Shown here piece after piece: positions 18,548-27,603 of a DNA stretch of 64,000 bases. Both the position numbers and the translations under genes were made by a program. Within the stretch, counting starts at the first letter, position 1; the number at the start of each line of letters is the position of its first letter. The notes under the pieces were generated by a model, which had not been told where the DNA came from, did no database searches, and worked only from the letters and a program-made list of their open reading frames with translations. The stretch is from an uncultured Clostridia bacterium (GTDB taxonomy: Bacteria > Bacillota > Clostridia > Oscillospirales > Acutalibacteraceae), in contig CANARN010000001.1 in NCBI GenBank assembly GCA_947364045.1, positions 62,001 to 126,000 on the forward strand. The letters run 5' to 3'.

Positions 18548-19584
18548 CAGCATCCTCCTTTCACAATTATGTCTGATATTTGTTCAGGGGAAAGACCGTA
18601 TTTTACCCCTTCGATAATGTGTATAATGTTTGTTATTTCGTTTTTCATAACTGTTTCGTAGGAAAAGAGCGAAACAATCGGATTTTGCGAATAACGTATG
18701 TTTTTTATACTTTTTTCAATTATAATCCGCCGTATATACAGGTCAATATTTTCAGGCGCTTTATCAAAATATTTACCGTAAACCGAGCGCTTCACGGCTT
18801 TTAGAATATCTTCTGCGCTTTGAGCTTCCGCAAAGTTTCGGAAATCCTTAGCCGTAAAAGTCGTAACAGACGGACGCAAAATACCCGTTTTGTAATTTTT
18901 ATCGTCGGGATAATTACACAAAAGTCTGTAAAGAGAGCTGATTACGCTCATATCCGATGTGAATTTAATGTAACTCAGTATTTCCTTTTGTATTTTTCCC
19001 TTGTATTTCCTGCAAATTGCTTTTTTTACGTCTGAATACAGGCTGTTATACAGAACACGTTCAAGAGCGGCAAGACTTTTATATTTGTCACCGGAGGAAA
19101 TAAGCGGGTCAATCAGCTTTTTGTAGGGAGTTCCCGAAAGAACAGCCGTAAATTCGTCAAATGAAGTCGCTTTCTGAAGCTCTTCTCCGGAAACGCACTG
19201 CTCACGTGTGTAAACGGGAGGGCGTGCAAACAAATCGCTGATAATTTCAGTGTCAAGGTGGCGCGCGCAGTAAAGAATCGTATCAATTTCGTCTTTTTTT
19301 ATGAAATAACGGTATGTATCATCGCCTATCAGCTTTTGAAATCTGCAAAGCGATGCTTTTCTGTCAAGCAAGGATTTATGCAAAACAGCTTCAAATCTGG
19401 AGCGCGAAAGTGTAACGGACGGCAGAACGTCCAGATATTCGGCATAAGACGTTTCACTGCGAAGATAGCTGAATATTTCTTCATTTGAATGAAATGACAG
19501 CAGATTTGCGTAATCTTCGTTTGTAAGCCTTTTGGCAAAAAGCGCGTGTACCTTTGCGGTAACGGCATTTTCCGAATAATTCAC
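18547..19584 (-). CDS. ntpC: V-type ATPase subunit C (AC39/d type)
   Basis: The funnel-shaped subunit that joins the central stalk to the c-ring, 345 residues. It shows the family ending seen in SFYETVMKNEITNIIHIIEG (here FSYETVMKNEI) and the three-fold helical repeat. The start is GTG, seven bases after AAAGGAG. In this operon C comes before I and K, an order that differs from the well-studied Enterococcus ntp operon. Confidence 0.88.
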   Translation of the reverse strand: MNYSENAVTAKVHALFAKRLTNEDYANLLSFHSNEEIFSYLRSETSYAEYLDVLPSVTLSRSRFEAVLHKSLLDRKASLCRFQKLIGDDTYRYFIKKDEIDTILYCARHLDTEIISDLFARPPVYTREQCVSGEELQKATSFDEFTAVLSGTPYKKLIDPLISSGDKYKSLAALERVLYNSLYSDVKKAICRKYKGKIQKEILSYIKFTSDMSVISSLYRLLCNYPDDKNYKTGILRPSVTTFTAKDFRNFAEAQSAEDILKAVKRSVYGKYFDKAPENIDLYIRRIIIEKSIKNIRYSQNPIVSLFSYETVMKNEITNIIHIIEGVKYGLSPEQISDIIVKGGC

Positions 19585-19618
19585 ATTCTCACTCCTTTCA
19601 GCGATTTATAAATTAATA

Positions 19619-19939
19619 CTATTCGGTAACCTTTATAAATATTTTTTCGGAATACTCGTCTTTCTTTTCCAGAAAGGCGGCGCGAAGTCGGGCTTCCGCT
19701 TCCTCATAAAAGGCGTCGGTTCTTGCAATTTCTTTTTTAAGCTTTATTTCAGCCGTTTCGGTCTGCTTTGCGATATTCTTCTTTTTTCTTTCGTAAAGCT
19801 CCTCGTCAATGGCGTTTTTAGCTTCCGTAATTTCCGTATCAAGAGCTTCAAGACGGCGTTTCTTTTCGTTTACTTTTTCGCGTGAAACAGTGTCTGTTTC
19901 TATTATTTTTTTCAGAATAATGTCTAAACTGCTTTCCAA
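19619..19939 (-). CDS. ntpF: V-type ATPase subunit H/G (peripheral stalk)
   Basis: The 106-residue first gene of the operon. The product is one long charged helix rich in Glu, Lys, Arg and Ala (residues 15-90). That fits the small peripheral-stalk subunit that pairs with E in a right-handed coiled coil. The start is TTG with AAAGGAG 11 bases upstream. The family has little motif conservation, so the call depends on size, composition and position. Confidence 0.8.
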   Translation of the reverse strand: MESSLDIILKKIIETDTVSREKVNEKKRRLEALDTEITEAKNAIDEELYERKKKNIAKQTETAEIKLKKEIARTDAFYEEAEARLRAAFLEKKDEYSEKIFIKVTE

Positions 19940-19977
19940 AACTTAATCACTCCTTTTTCTCTTCGCCTTAAACAAAT

Positions 19978-20006
19978 ATTATACTACCGTTGTCAAGACC
20001 TTTCAA
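19978..20006 (-). promoter_or_regulatory. Promoter of the V-ATPase operon
   Basis: On the minus strand TTGAAA (20006-20001), 17-base spacer, TATAAT (19983-19978), about 40 bases before the ntpF start. Confidence 0.75.
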
Positions 20007-20072
20007 CGAAAAATTCAGCATTTTATTTCTGAATAATATAAAATTTATTCAATATACTTAATAATTTTGCTA

Positions 20073-20101
20073 TTGTATTAAATATTTTGTTGTGTTATAC
20101 T
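20073..20101 (+). promoter_or_regulatory. Promoter of the glucosidase operon
   Basis: TTGTAT (20073-20078), 17-base spacer, TATACT (20096-20101), 33 bases before the ATG at 20135. Confidence 0.6.
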
Positions 20102-20134
20102 AATAATGATATTTTTTTAACAAGGGGTGTCAAG

Positions 20135-21823
20135 ATGGAAAAAAAGAAAAAATTTGACAACAGCTGGTATAAGGATTTGGTGGTTTATCAAATTTGGTGC
20201 CGAAGCTTTAAGGACGGCAACGGCGACGGCATAGGCGATCTTGAGGGAGTGCTTCAAAAGCTCGACTACATAAAAAGCCTCGGCGCTACCGCAATATGGT
20301 TTTCGCCGATATATCCGTCACCCAATGCGGACTACGGATATGATATTGCCGATTACAAGGACATAAATCCCGAATACGGCGACTTGGAACTGTTCAAAAA
20401 GGTGCTTGACGGCGCTCACGAGCGAGGAATGAAGGTTATAATGGACTTGGTTGTCAACCACACGTCCGATGAGCATAAATGGTTTCAGGAAGGGCTTAAA
20501 AGTAAGGATAATCCTTATCACGACTACTATTTTTGGCGTGACGGTAAGGGCAAGGACGGCAAAAAGCCGCCGAACAACTGGCTGTCGACCTTTGAGGGCG
20601 GCGCTTGGGAGTATAATGAGGATTTAAATCAGTATTATCTTCACGTATTTGCAAAAAAACAGCCTGACCTTAATATGGATAACCCGAAGGTTCGTGAAGA
20701 GGTTAAGGACATAATGAGATTTTGGCTGGATATGGGTGTTGACGGCTTCCGAGAGGACGTAATCACCTTTATTTCCAAAAAAGAGGGACTGCCCGACGGT
20801 TTTCCGTTACCTATTGCGACGGGTATTGAGCATTACAAAAAAGGCCCTCATATTCACGAGTATCTTAAAGAATTCAGACGCGATGTTATTGACAATTATG
20901 ACTGCTTTGTAGTGGGCGAGTCGCCGATGTCAAATTCAAAGGACTGCATTGAATTTACAGCGGGCGAAAATCCTGAGCTTGATATGATGATAGGCTTTGA
21001 CCATATGCAGGCAGACTGCTTTATGACGGATACAATTACAACGCCGTTCAGCCTTAAAAAGCTAAAGAAAGCGTTTACACACTGGCAGAACGATTTGGCG
21101 GGCAAGGCATGGAACTGTCTTTACATAGAAAACCATGACCATCCAAGAATAGTCAGCCGTTACGGCAGTGAAAAATATCACGATGAAAGCGCGAAAATGC
21201 TGGCGACAATGTGCTATATGCAGAGCGGAACACCATTTATTTATCAGGGTCAGGAAATCGGTATGACGAATATTACTCTTGACAGTATTGATAAATTCAA
21301 GGATGTTGTAACGTTTAACAATCAGAAAATATTCAAAAAGCTGGGCTTTTCCGACAAGGCATATCTTAAAATAGCCAATAAGACAACGCGTGAAAATGCG
21401 CGTACTCCTGTTCAGTGGGACAGCAGTAAATATGCAGGCTTTTCAACTGCTGAGCCGTGGTTTTACGTAAACCCGAATTATAAGGAAATAAATGTAGAAA
21501 GTCAGGAAAACGACCCGAACTCTGTTCTTAATTATTACAGAAAGCTGTTCGCATTCCGTCAGAGCCACAGGGTTGCCGTTCACGGAAGCTACAGAGAGCA
21601 TTTGAAGAACAGCAGGGAGCTTTACGTATATGAGCGTGAGCTTGACGGCGAAAGACTTCTTGTAGTAAGCTCGTTTTCGGAGAAAAATGTTAATTTCACA
21701 GCTCCGGAAGGGTTTGATTTAAGCAAGGGCGAGTTGGTGCTTGGCAACTATAAAATCAACCCGACAAAAAATAACGGCTTTGTAACAAGACCGTATGAAA
21801 CAAGAGTTTATTATTTTAAATAA
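20135..21823 (+). CDS. malL: Oligo-1,6-glucosidase / alpha-glucosidase, GH13 subfamily 31 type
   Basis: Cytoplasmic alpha-glucosidase of 563 residues that cleaves glucose from isomalto-oligosaccharides or related alpha-glucosides. The GH13 signatures are complete: region I DLVVNHTS, nucleophile Asp208 in GFREDV, acid/base Glu262 in VVGES and transition-state Asp335 in ENHDHPR. Valine directly after the nucleophile is the residue associated with alpha-1,6 specificity in this subfamily. The start at 20135 is chosen for the AAGGGG ribosome binding site. The following transporter gene suggests import of an intact oligosaccharide. Trehalose-6-phosphate hydrolase is less likely because no PTS gene is present. 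Confidence 0.9.
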   Translation: MEKKKKFDNSWYKDLVVYQIWCRSFKDGNGDGIGDLEGVLQKLDYIKSLGATAIWFSPIYPSPNADYGYDIADYKDINPEYGDLELFKKVLDGAHERGMKVIMDLVVNHTSDEHKWFQEGLKSKDNPYHDYYFWRDGKGKDGKKPPNNWLSTFEGGAWEYNEDLNQYYLHVFAKKQPDLNMDNPKVREEVKDIMRFWLDMGVDGFREDVITFISKKEGLPDGFPLPIATGIEHYKKGPHIHEYLKEFRRDVIDNYDCFVVGESPMSNSKDCIEFTAGENPELDMMIGFDHMQADCFMTDTITTPFSLKKLKKAFTHWQNDLAGKAWNCLYIENHDHPRIVSRYGSEKYHDESAKMLATMCYMQSGTPFIYQGQEIGMTNITLDSIDKFKDVVTFNNQKIFKKLGFSDKAYLKIANKTTRENARTPVQWDSSKYAGFSTAEPWFYVNPNYKEINVESQENDPNSVLNYYRKLFAFRQSHRVAVHGSYREHLKNSRELYVYERELDGERLLVVSSFSEKNVNFTAPEGFDLSKGELVLGNYKINPTKNNGFVTRPYETRVYYFK

Positions 21824-21852
21824 AAGCAGGGGTTAAATATATAAAGAAAGGG

Positions 21853-21876
21853 ACGGTACAGAGCGGAATGTACCGT
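21853..21876 (+). promoter_or_regulatory. Hairpin between ribosome binding site and transporter start
   Basis: ACGGTACA (21853-21860) pairs with TGTACCGT (21869-21876). A purine-rich AAAGAAAGGG (21843-21852) lies directly before it, and the ATG lies eight bases after it. When folded, the hairpin would bring AAAGGG to normal spacing from the ATG. Confidence 0.5.
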
Positions 21877-21884
21877 GTTGAGTT

Positions 21885-23255
21885 ATGAATAGTAAAAGTA
21901 AGTTAAAAGGGGTACAGTGGTTTAATCTTATTCTTTTCGGTCTTATGGGTCAGATTGCGTGGGCTGTTGAGAATATGTATTTTAATACCTTCCTCTACAA
22001 TTCGGTTTACCACGGCGCCAGCCAAACTGCTGTTAACGGTTCAATTGACGTAATGGACGCTATCAGCCGAATGGTAGCTCTCAGCGCTGCGACAGCGGTT
22101 ATTACAACATTTATTATGGGCGTGCTGAGCGACAGGTTTAACAGCAGAAAATGGTTTATTTCAATAGGTTATATTATTTGGGGTATAATTACCGCCTGCT
22201 TCGGATTTATTACGAGGGACAATATTGCGCTTCTGTTTTCCTTACAGGACGAGGTTAAAATTCTTACGGCAACAGTTATAACGGTTATCGTAATGGATTG
22301 TGTTATGACATTTATGGGTTCGACAAGTAACGATTCGGCGTTTAACGCGTGGGTAACTGATATTACTGACGTAACCAACCGCGCAACAACCGAGAGTGTG
22401 CTGGCGCTTATGCCTGTTTTTGCAATGGGAATTGTAATGGCGCTCGGCGGACTTGTGGGTTCAATAGGCTATCCGGTATTCTTTATAGCGCTGGGCGCAG
22501 TTGTCACCGTTTGCGGTGTAGTGGGTATTTTTACGGTTAAGGACAGCCGCGCGGAAGTGTCGACTGCCGAAAAGCAAAGCTTTTTTGCGGAATTTATTTA
22601 CGGCTTCAGACCATCAGTTGTTAAGAAGCATAAAAATCTTTATCTGTCGCTTTGCGCGATGGCTCTTTTCAATATTGCGTATCAGGTATTCTTTCCGTAT
22701 ATATTCATTTATCTTCAGCATTCAATGAATTTTACTTTTGATAAGCTTCTTGCGGGGCTTACGCCTAAAGTAATTGTAATTGCCGCTGTATGTCTTATTG
22801 CCGTAGTTGCGGGAATAATATCCCTGGGCAGACTTATGGATAAAATCGGCAAGGATAAGTTCATTTATGCTTCTGTTTTACTGTTTACAGCAGGTCTTGT
22901 TATAACGGGATTTAACGATAAAAGCTTAGGCGGCTTCGGAATCGGAATGCTTATAACAATGGCAGGCTTCGGCTGCTTTATGATTTTGTTCGGCGCTTCT
23001 GTGCGTGATTTCACGCCTGAGGACAAAACGGGAATGTTTCAGGGAATACGTATGATTTTTACAGTGCTTCTTCCCATGGTAATAGGACCGTTTATCGGTA
23101 AGGAAATTTGCAGATTTTCGGAAATTTCATATATAAATGAGTACGGAGTTGCGCAGTCTGCCCCGGGCGCTGTAATGTTCTTTGCGGCGGCGGCAGTAAG
23201 CGTCTTGATTTTCATTCCCGTCATATTCCTCAAAAAGAACGGTATAAAAAAATAA
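21885..23255 (+). CDS. MFS-type oligosaccharide transporter
   Basis: A 456-residue membrane protein with about 12 hydrophobic segments and the MFS loop-2/3 signature GVLSDRFNSRKWF. A second such loop, GRLMDKIGKDKF, lies in the C-terminal half. The opening LFGLMGQIAWAVENMYFNTF recalls the GPH/SLC45-like sugar transporters. The upstream glucosidase, 61 bases away, indicates an alpha-glucoside substrate. A strong terminator follows, so the two genes form a closed operon. No conventional Shine-Dalgarno sequence sits next to the ATG; the adjoining hairpin may compensate. Confidence 0.87.
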   Translation: MNSKSKLKGVQWFNLILFGLMGQIAWAVENMYFNTFLYNSVYHGASQTAVNGSIDVMDAISRMVALSAATAVITTFIMGVLSDRFNSRKWFISIGYIIWGIITACFGFITRDNIALLFSLQDEVKILTATVITVIVMDCVMTFMGSTSNDSAFNAWVTDITDVTNRATTESVLALMPVFAMGIVMALGGLVGSIGYPVFFIALGAVVTVCGVVGIFTVKDSRAEVSTAEKQSFFAEFIYGFRPSVVKKHKNLYLSLCAMALFNIAYQVFFPYIFIYLQHSMNFTFDKLLAGLTPKVIVIAAVCLIAVVAGIISLGRLMDKIGKDKFIYASVLLFTAGLVITGFNDKSLGGFGIGMLITMAGFGCFMILFGASVRDFTPEDKTGMFQGIRMIFTVLLPMVIGPFIGKEICRFSEISYINEYGVAQSAPGAVMFFAAAAVSVLIFIPVIFLKKNGIKK

Positions 23256-23277
23256 AGAAAGTAAATAAAGAGCAGAG

Positions 23278-23312
23278 CAGGGCATACCAAACGGTATGCC
23301 CTGTAATTTTTT
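23278..23312 (+). terminator. Terminator of glucosidase operon; repeated palindrome copy 1
   Basis: CAGGGCATACC, loop AAAC, GGTATGCCCTG: a perfect 11-bp stem followed by a T6 run. The same 27-base core recurs at 27565-27591. Confidence 0.88.
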
Positions 23313-23334
23313 ATATCAGTTTAATCTTCAAAAA

Positions 23335-24300
23335 TTATTGATTTTCAACACATATTCTGAAAGCGATTTCACGAAGTTCGTCAAGTGAAGAAATACTTCC
23401 AAGCTCTTTTCTGTATTTTGCCGCGCCCCGAAGCCCCTTTGTGTACCAAGCTCCGTGCTTCCGCGCTTCTCTTATTCCGACGCTCTCGCCCTTATATTCG
23501 CAAATTGTTTCGATATGCTTAATCATAACACGCATACGCTCCGAAACAGGGGGATTAGGCAGTACACGCCCGTGTTCAAGATAAGCATTTATCTGCGAAA
23601 ATACCCACGGTGCGCCGAGCGCTCCTCTGCCTATCATTATAAGGTCACAGCCTGTGTTTTCAAGCATCAGCGCGGCAGACTGCTCGTCCGTTATGTCGCC
23701 GTTGGCGATTACGGGAATTGAAACGCTTTTCTTAACCTCGGCAATAATATTTGTATTCACAGGCGGAGAGTACATCTGCGCTCTTGTTCTGCCGTGAACA
23801 GTTACAGCCGCCGCGCCTGCCCCCTCGGCTCTCTTTGCCATTTCAACAGCGTTAACGGAGGTTTCATCCCATCCGCTTCGGATTTTTACCGTTACGGGAA
23901 CGGTGGATTCTTTTACAACTGCACGGATTATGCTTTCGGCAAGTTTAGGGTCTTTCATAAGTGACGCTCCGCCGCCGTTGCCTGCAATTTTCGGTGCCGG
24001 ACAGCCCATATTTATGTCGATTATTTCGGGGTTGTATTCGAGAACGGTGTGAACGCTTTGCGCCATCACTTTCGGGTCGCTGCCGAAAATCTGCACTGCG
24101 GCAGGGCGCTCGGCATCGGATAAAAACGACAGGGATTTTGATTTTCTGTCGCCCATTTGAAGCCCCTTGGAGCTGACCATTTCGCTTACAACATACGCCG
24201 CTCCGTAAGAAACGCACAGCTCACGAAATGCACGGTCGGCAACGCCTGCCATAGGCGCTAAAACAGCTTTGCCGTTAATTTCCGTTTTGCCGATTTTCAT
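23335..24300 (-). CDS. dusB: tRNA-dihydrouridine synthase
   Basis: FMN/NADPH-dependent enzyme that reduces uridines in the tRNA D-loop. It has 321 residues with the family opening LAPMAGVADRAFRELC, the catalytic Cys100 in NMGCPAPK, the Lys/Arg FMN site in VKIRSGWD and the TVHGRTRAQMY and IGRGALGAPW signatures. It stands alone on the minus strand, divergent from the sporulation gene sipL. Confidence 0.95.
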   Translation of the reverse strand: MKIGKTEINGKAVLAPMAGVADRAFRELCVSYGAAYVVSEMVSSKGLQMGDRKSKSLSFLSDAERPAAVQIFGSDPKVMAQSVHTVLEYNPEIIDINMGCPAPKIAGNGGGASLMKDPKLAESIIRAVVKESTVPVTVKIRSGWDETSVNAVEMAKRAEGAGAAAVTVHGRTRAQMYSPPVNTNIIAEVKKSVSIPVIANGDITDEQSAALMLENTGCDLIMIGRGALGAPWVFSQINAYLEHGRVLPNPPVSERMRVMIKHIETICEYKGESVGIREARKHGAWYTKGLRGAAKYRKELGSISSLDELREIAFRICVENQ

Positions 24301-24371
24301 TGCATACCCTCCCGAAAACTTTACTGTCGGTTATTTTATCATAAATGAATGAGATTAACAAGTGAGATTTA

Positions 24372-24400
24372 GCATAATCTTTTATTATTTGTCATATAGT
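24372..24400 (+). promoter_or_regulatory. Candidate sigma-E sporulation promoter for sipL-spoIVA
   Basis: GCATAAT (24372-24378), 14-base spacer, CATATAGT (24393-24400). This resembles the sigma-E consensus (ATA-type -35, CATACANT -10), the factor that drives spoIVA in known endospore formers. Confidence 0.5.
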
Positions 24401-24436
24401 TTTTTGAAACTGAAAAAGCAAAAAGGAGAGATAATA

Positions 24437-25957
24437 ATGGATTTTACCGTAAAAAAGGACAGCATTTGCGGTTGTGACAGCCACGTCATTTCCTCTGTCG
24501 AACACACGGTGGACTGCGATGTAACGCTTCCGGAATATATGCCGGATGTAGTAAGAGTATTGAGGTGCGCTCTTAGCCCTTACATTGCGTCACAGCAGAT
24601 AAGCGGCGACAGAATAATGACGGAGTGCGACTGCACGGCATCTGTAATTTATATTTGCGAGCAAGGAAAAATTCATTGCTTTGAGCAAACCGAACATTTC
24701 GGAAAACAGCTTGAATTTCACGGAGAATATCAGGACGGTGTATCTGTCAGCGCTAAAACGGATTTTGTAAATTACCGTGTTTCAAGCAGCAGAAAAATTG
24801 AAATTCACGGAGCAGTTTCGCTGTCGGCAGTCGGACTTCAAAAACAGGAAAAGGAGATTGTTTCCTGCGCTGTGGGTGACGGAATGACAGTACGCGCCCG
24901 AAAGCAGACCGTGAGTACTCTTTCGTCCTTTGCGGGAAAAGCGTTCCCTGTATCTGAAACATGCGAGATTAACTGTAATGAAAAAATAGGGGCTGTACTG
25001 TCGGTAAACCATTTTATAAGAACTGATGAGGCGAAGGCTATACACGGTAAGCTTTTTGTGAGAGGTGAGCTTATTGTCAGAACGGTCTGCCTGACAGAAG
25101 ATTGCGAGGTTAGATGTTTTGAAAATTCAGTCCCCGTAAACCAGATTGTCGATGTTCCTGACATTGACGAAGAAAATGTAATTCAGACCGATATTACAGT
25201 AACATCCGTTTGCGTAAGACCCCGTCCGGAGCAGTCCGGAGAGCGCGGGCTTTTGGAAACAGAGGCGACTCTCTTTATTTGCGTACGCGCATACGATATG
25301 AGAGAAATAACAATTGTACAGGACGCGTATTCAACAAAATACGAAACAGAAAACGAGCTTAGAACGGTTAATATAAACACCTCCTGCGAGAAGGTGTTCG
25401 ACACATATCTTTGCCGTGAAAGTATAGATATTTCATCAGTCGGAATTCAGAAGGTTTTATCCTTTGAATGCAGTAACATTGTTTCAAGCGTTTCCGTAAG
25501 CGAGGGTGAAATTTCCGTTTCGGGAAGCATTACGGCTGACTGTATTTTTGAAGATACGAACAGTGAAATATATTACGTCACGAGGCAAATACCCTTTGAA
25601 TATAAGCATCCGACGGTGTATGAGAATATGTCATCAAGCAGTATTTCCGCCGCTGTTTCTGCCTTTAACTATGCTCTCGGTACGGGCGGGTCGCTTGACG
25701 TAAGAGTTGAAATTCTAATTAACGGACTGATTTTTTGCGGAAATGAGGAAAAAGCGGTTACGGAAATAACTATTGACAAATCAAAGTGTAAATCGGTGAA
25801 AACGGCATCCCTTACGGTTTATTTTGCAGATGAAAATGAATGTGTTTGGGACATTGCCCGTCATTACAATACAACAGTTGAAGCAATTTTGCGTGAAAAC
25901 CGTATGCAAAACGAGGAAATCACTCACTGCTGCAAACTGCTTATACCGAAAATATAG
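24437..25957 (+). CDS. sipL: SipL-like spore coat morphogenesis protein (DUF3794 and LysM)
   Basis: A mother-cell protein predicted to tether the basal spore coat through SpoIVA, the role shown for SipL in Clostridioides difficile. The product has about 506 residues. It contains repeated DUF3794/SPOCS-like regions (for example TLPEYMPDVVRVL near residue 32) and ends with a LysM domain of about 45 residues (VWDIARHYNTTVEAILREN then LLIPKI). The start at 24437 is set by AAAAGGAGAG. It lies 11 bases upstream of spoIVA with GGAGGGTG between them, so the interacting partners are co-transcribed. Confidence 0.88.
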   Translation: MDFTVKKDSICGCDSHVISSVEHTVDCDVTLPEYMPDVVRVLRCALSPYIASQQISGDRIMTECDCTASVIYICEQGKIHCFEQTEHFGKQLEFHGEYQDGVSVSAKTDFVNYRVSSSRKIEIHGAVSLSAVGLQKQEKEIVSCAVGDGMTVRARKQTVSTLSSFAGKAFPVSETCEINCNEKIGAVLSVNHFIRTDEAKAIHGKLFVRGELIVRTVCLTEDCEVRCFENSVPVNQIVDVPDIDEENVIQTDITVTSVCVRPRPEQSGERGLLETEATLFICVRAYDMREITIVQDAYSTKYETENELRTVNINTSCEKVFDTYLCRESIDISSVGIQKVLSFECSNIVSSVSVSEGEISVSGSITADCIFEDTNSEIYYVTRQIPFEYKHPTVYENMSSSSISAAVSAFNYALGTGGSLDVRVEILINGLIFCGNEEKAVTEITIDKSKCKSVKTASLTVYFADENECVWDIARHYNTTVEAILRENRMQNEEITHCCKLLIPKI

Positions 25958-25968
25958 GAGGGTGCAAT

Positions 25969-27447
25969 ATGAGTAGTACAAGTATTTATAAGGACATTGC
26001 GGCGCGTACGGGCGGCGACATTTACATCGGCGTGGTGGGACCTGTCAGAACGGGAAAATCAACCTTTATCAAACGGTTTATGGATGCAGTTGTAATTCCC
26101 AATATGGAAAACGACTCCGTAAGAGAACGGGCGACAGATGAGCTTCCGCAGTCATCCGCAGGCAGAACGATAATGACAACTGAGCCGAAATTTATCCCTG
26201 AAAATGCCGTGCGGATAAAGCTTCCCGACAACGCGGAACTTAATGTGAGAATGATTGACTGCGTAGGATATATTGTTCCGGGGTCTTTGGGTTACATAGA
26301 GGAAAACGGACCGAGAATGGTGCGAACGCCGTGGTCTGAAGAGGAAATGACCTTTTCAGAAGCGGCGGAAATCGGCACTAAAAAGGTAATTACCGAACAT
26401 TCCACAATCGGTCTTGTGGTAACGACCGACGGAAGTATAAGCGATATTTCAAGAGATGAATATGAGGAAGCAGAGGAAAGGGTAATTTCTGAGCTTAAAG
26501 AAATTAACAAGCCTTTTGTAGTTTTGCTTAACTGTATGAATCCTAAAGGCGAAAATGCCTTGAAGCTTTCAAACGAGCTGTCTTCAAAATACAAAGTACC
26601 TGTAATTGCGGTCAACTGTCTTGAGCTTTCCGAGCAGGAGATAAAAGAGATTATTACGCAGGTGCTGTTTGAATTTCCCGTAAAAGAAATCGGCATTGAT
26701 TTGCCGCAGTGGCTTGTAAATCTCCCCGAAGAACACCCCGTTCGCGCCGAAACCTATAAATCCGTTTCCGACGCGCTTGAAAATATTACCTATGTACGCG
26801 ACATAAGTCTTATGACCGAAGCGCTTTCAGAATGTGAATATATTACTGACGCGAATATTGCAGGAATGGATTTAGGCGTCGGCAGCGCATGGATAAAAGC
26901 CCAAATGAACGGAGATTTGTTCTATAAAATCCTTGCTGAGAGTACGGGCATTGAAATTGACGGAGAGCAAACGCTTTTGAAGAGAATGAAAGAGCTTGCT
27001 CAAATGAAAAAGGACTATGAGCGGATTAAGATTGCATTGAATGATGTTTCGGAAAAGGGCTACGGAATAGTTATGCCCACCATTGACGAGCTGACACTTG
27101 AAGAACCCGAAATCGTAAAGCAGGGTGGCCGGTACGGAGTAAGGCTTTGCGCCTCTGCACCGTCAATTCATATGATGAAAGCGAATATCAAGACTGAGGT
27201 AGCGCCGATTGTGGGCAGTGAAAGCCAGTCCGAGGAGCTTGTGAAATATCTTTTGGAAGGATTTGAGGAAGACCCCACAAAGATTTGGGATTCAAATATC
27301 TTCGGCAAGCCTTTAAATGAGCTTGTGAATGAGGGACTTCGGAACAAGCTTTACCATATTCCCGATGACGCAAGAAAGAAATTCCAGGAAACACTCGAAA
27401 GAGTTATCAACGAGGGCTGTAACGGACTTTTGTGCATAATATTGTAA
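25969..27447 (+). CDS. spoIVA: Stage IV sporulation protein A
   Basis: ATP-hydrolysing structural protein that polymerises on the forespore surface as the base of the coat. The 492 residues equal the Bacillus subtilis protein in length. The Walker A loop GPVRTGKSTF is near residue 24, the sensor/Walker B-like region is MIDCVGY, and the conserved C-terminus INEGCNGLLCIIL, needed for membrane anchoring through SpoVM, is intact. Presence of this protein marks the organism as a true endospore former. Confidence 0.97.
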   Translation: MSSTSIYKDIAARTGGDIYIGVVGPVRTGKSTFIKRFMDAVVIPNMENDSVRERATDELPQSSAGRTIMTTEPKFIPENAVRIKLPDNAELNVRMIDCVGYIVPGSLGYIEENGPRMVRTPWSEEEMTFSEAAEIGTKKVITEHSTIGLVVTTDGSISDISRDEYEEAEERVISELKEINKPFVVLLNCMNPKGENALKLSNELSSKYKVPVIAVNCLELSEQEIKEIITQVLFEFPVKEIGIDLPQWLVNLPEEHPVRAETYKSVSDALENITYVRDISLMTEALSECEYITDANIAGMDLGVGSAWIKAQMNGDLFYKILAESTGIEIDGEQTLLKRMKELAQMKKDYERIKIALNDVSEKGYGIVMPTIDELTLEEPEIVKQGGRYGVRLCASAPSIHMMKANIKTEVAPIVGSESQSEELVKYLLEGFEEDPTKIWDSNIFGKPLNELVNEGLRNKLYHIPDDARKKFQETLERVINEGCNGLLCIIL

Positions 27448-27562
27448 AAAACATATTTTCACGGGCAGGTGTCCTAACCGATATTTACTTTCTCTTATGC
27501 CCCCTCGTCAGAGGAAAAAATAAATAGACAGAGGCGTTGCATCCTACAAAAACCACATACAA

Positions 27563-27594
27563 ACGCAGGGCATACCAAACGGTATGCCCTGCGT
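27563..27594. repeat. Repeated palindrome copy 2
   Basis: ACGCAGGGCATACC, loop AAAC, GGTATGCCCTGCGT: a 14-bp perfect stem whose 27-base core is identical to the terminator at 23277-23303. Only a short AT-rich stretch follows, so termination is weaker here. It lies between spoIVA (+) and a small minus-strand gene. Confidence 0.8.
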
Positions 27595-27603
27595 ATTATA
27601 CGG

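Noticed and set aside
19987..19997. TTGACA near the V-ATPase promoter as the -35 box
   Set aside because: It lies only about seven bases from TATAAT; TTGAAA at 20006-20001 has the correct 17-base spacing.
20135..21823. Trehalose-6-phosphate hydrolase (treC)
   Set aside because: Same GH13 family, but no PTS or treR gene is adjacent, the partner is an MFS-type transporter, and the valine after the nucleophile fits oligo-1,6-glucosidase.
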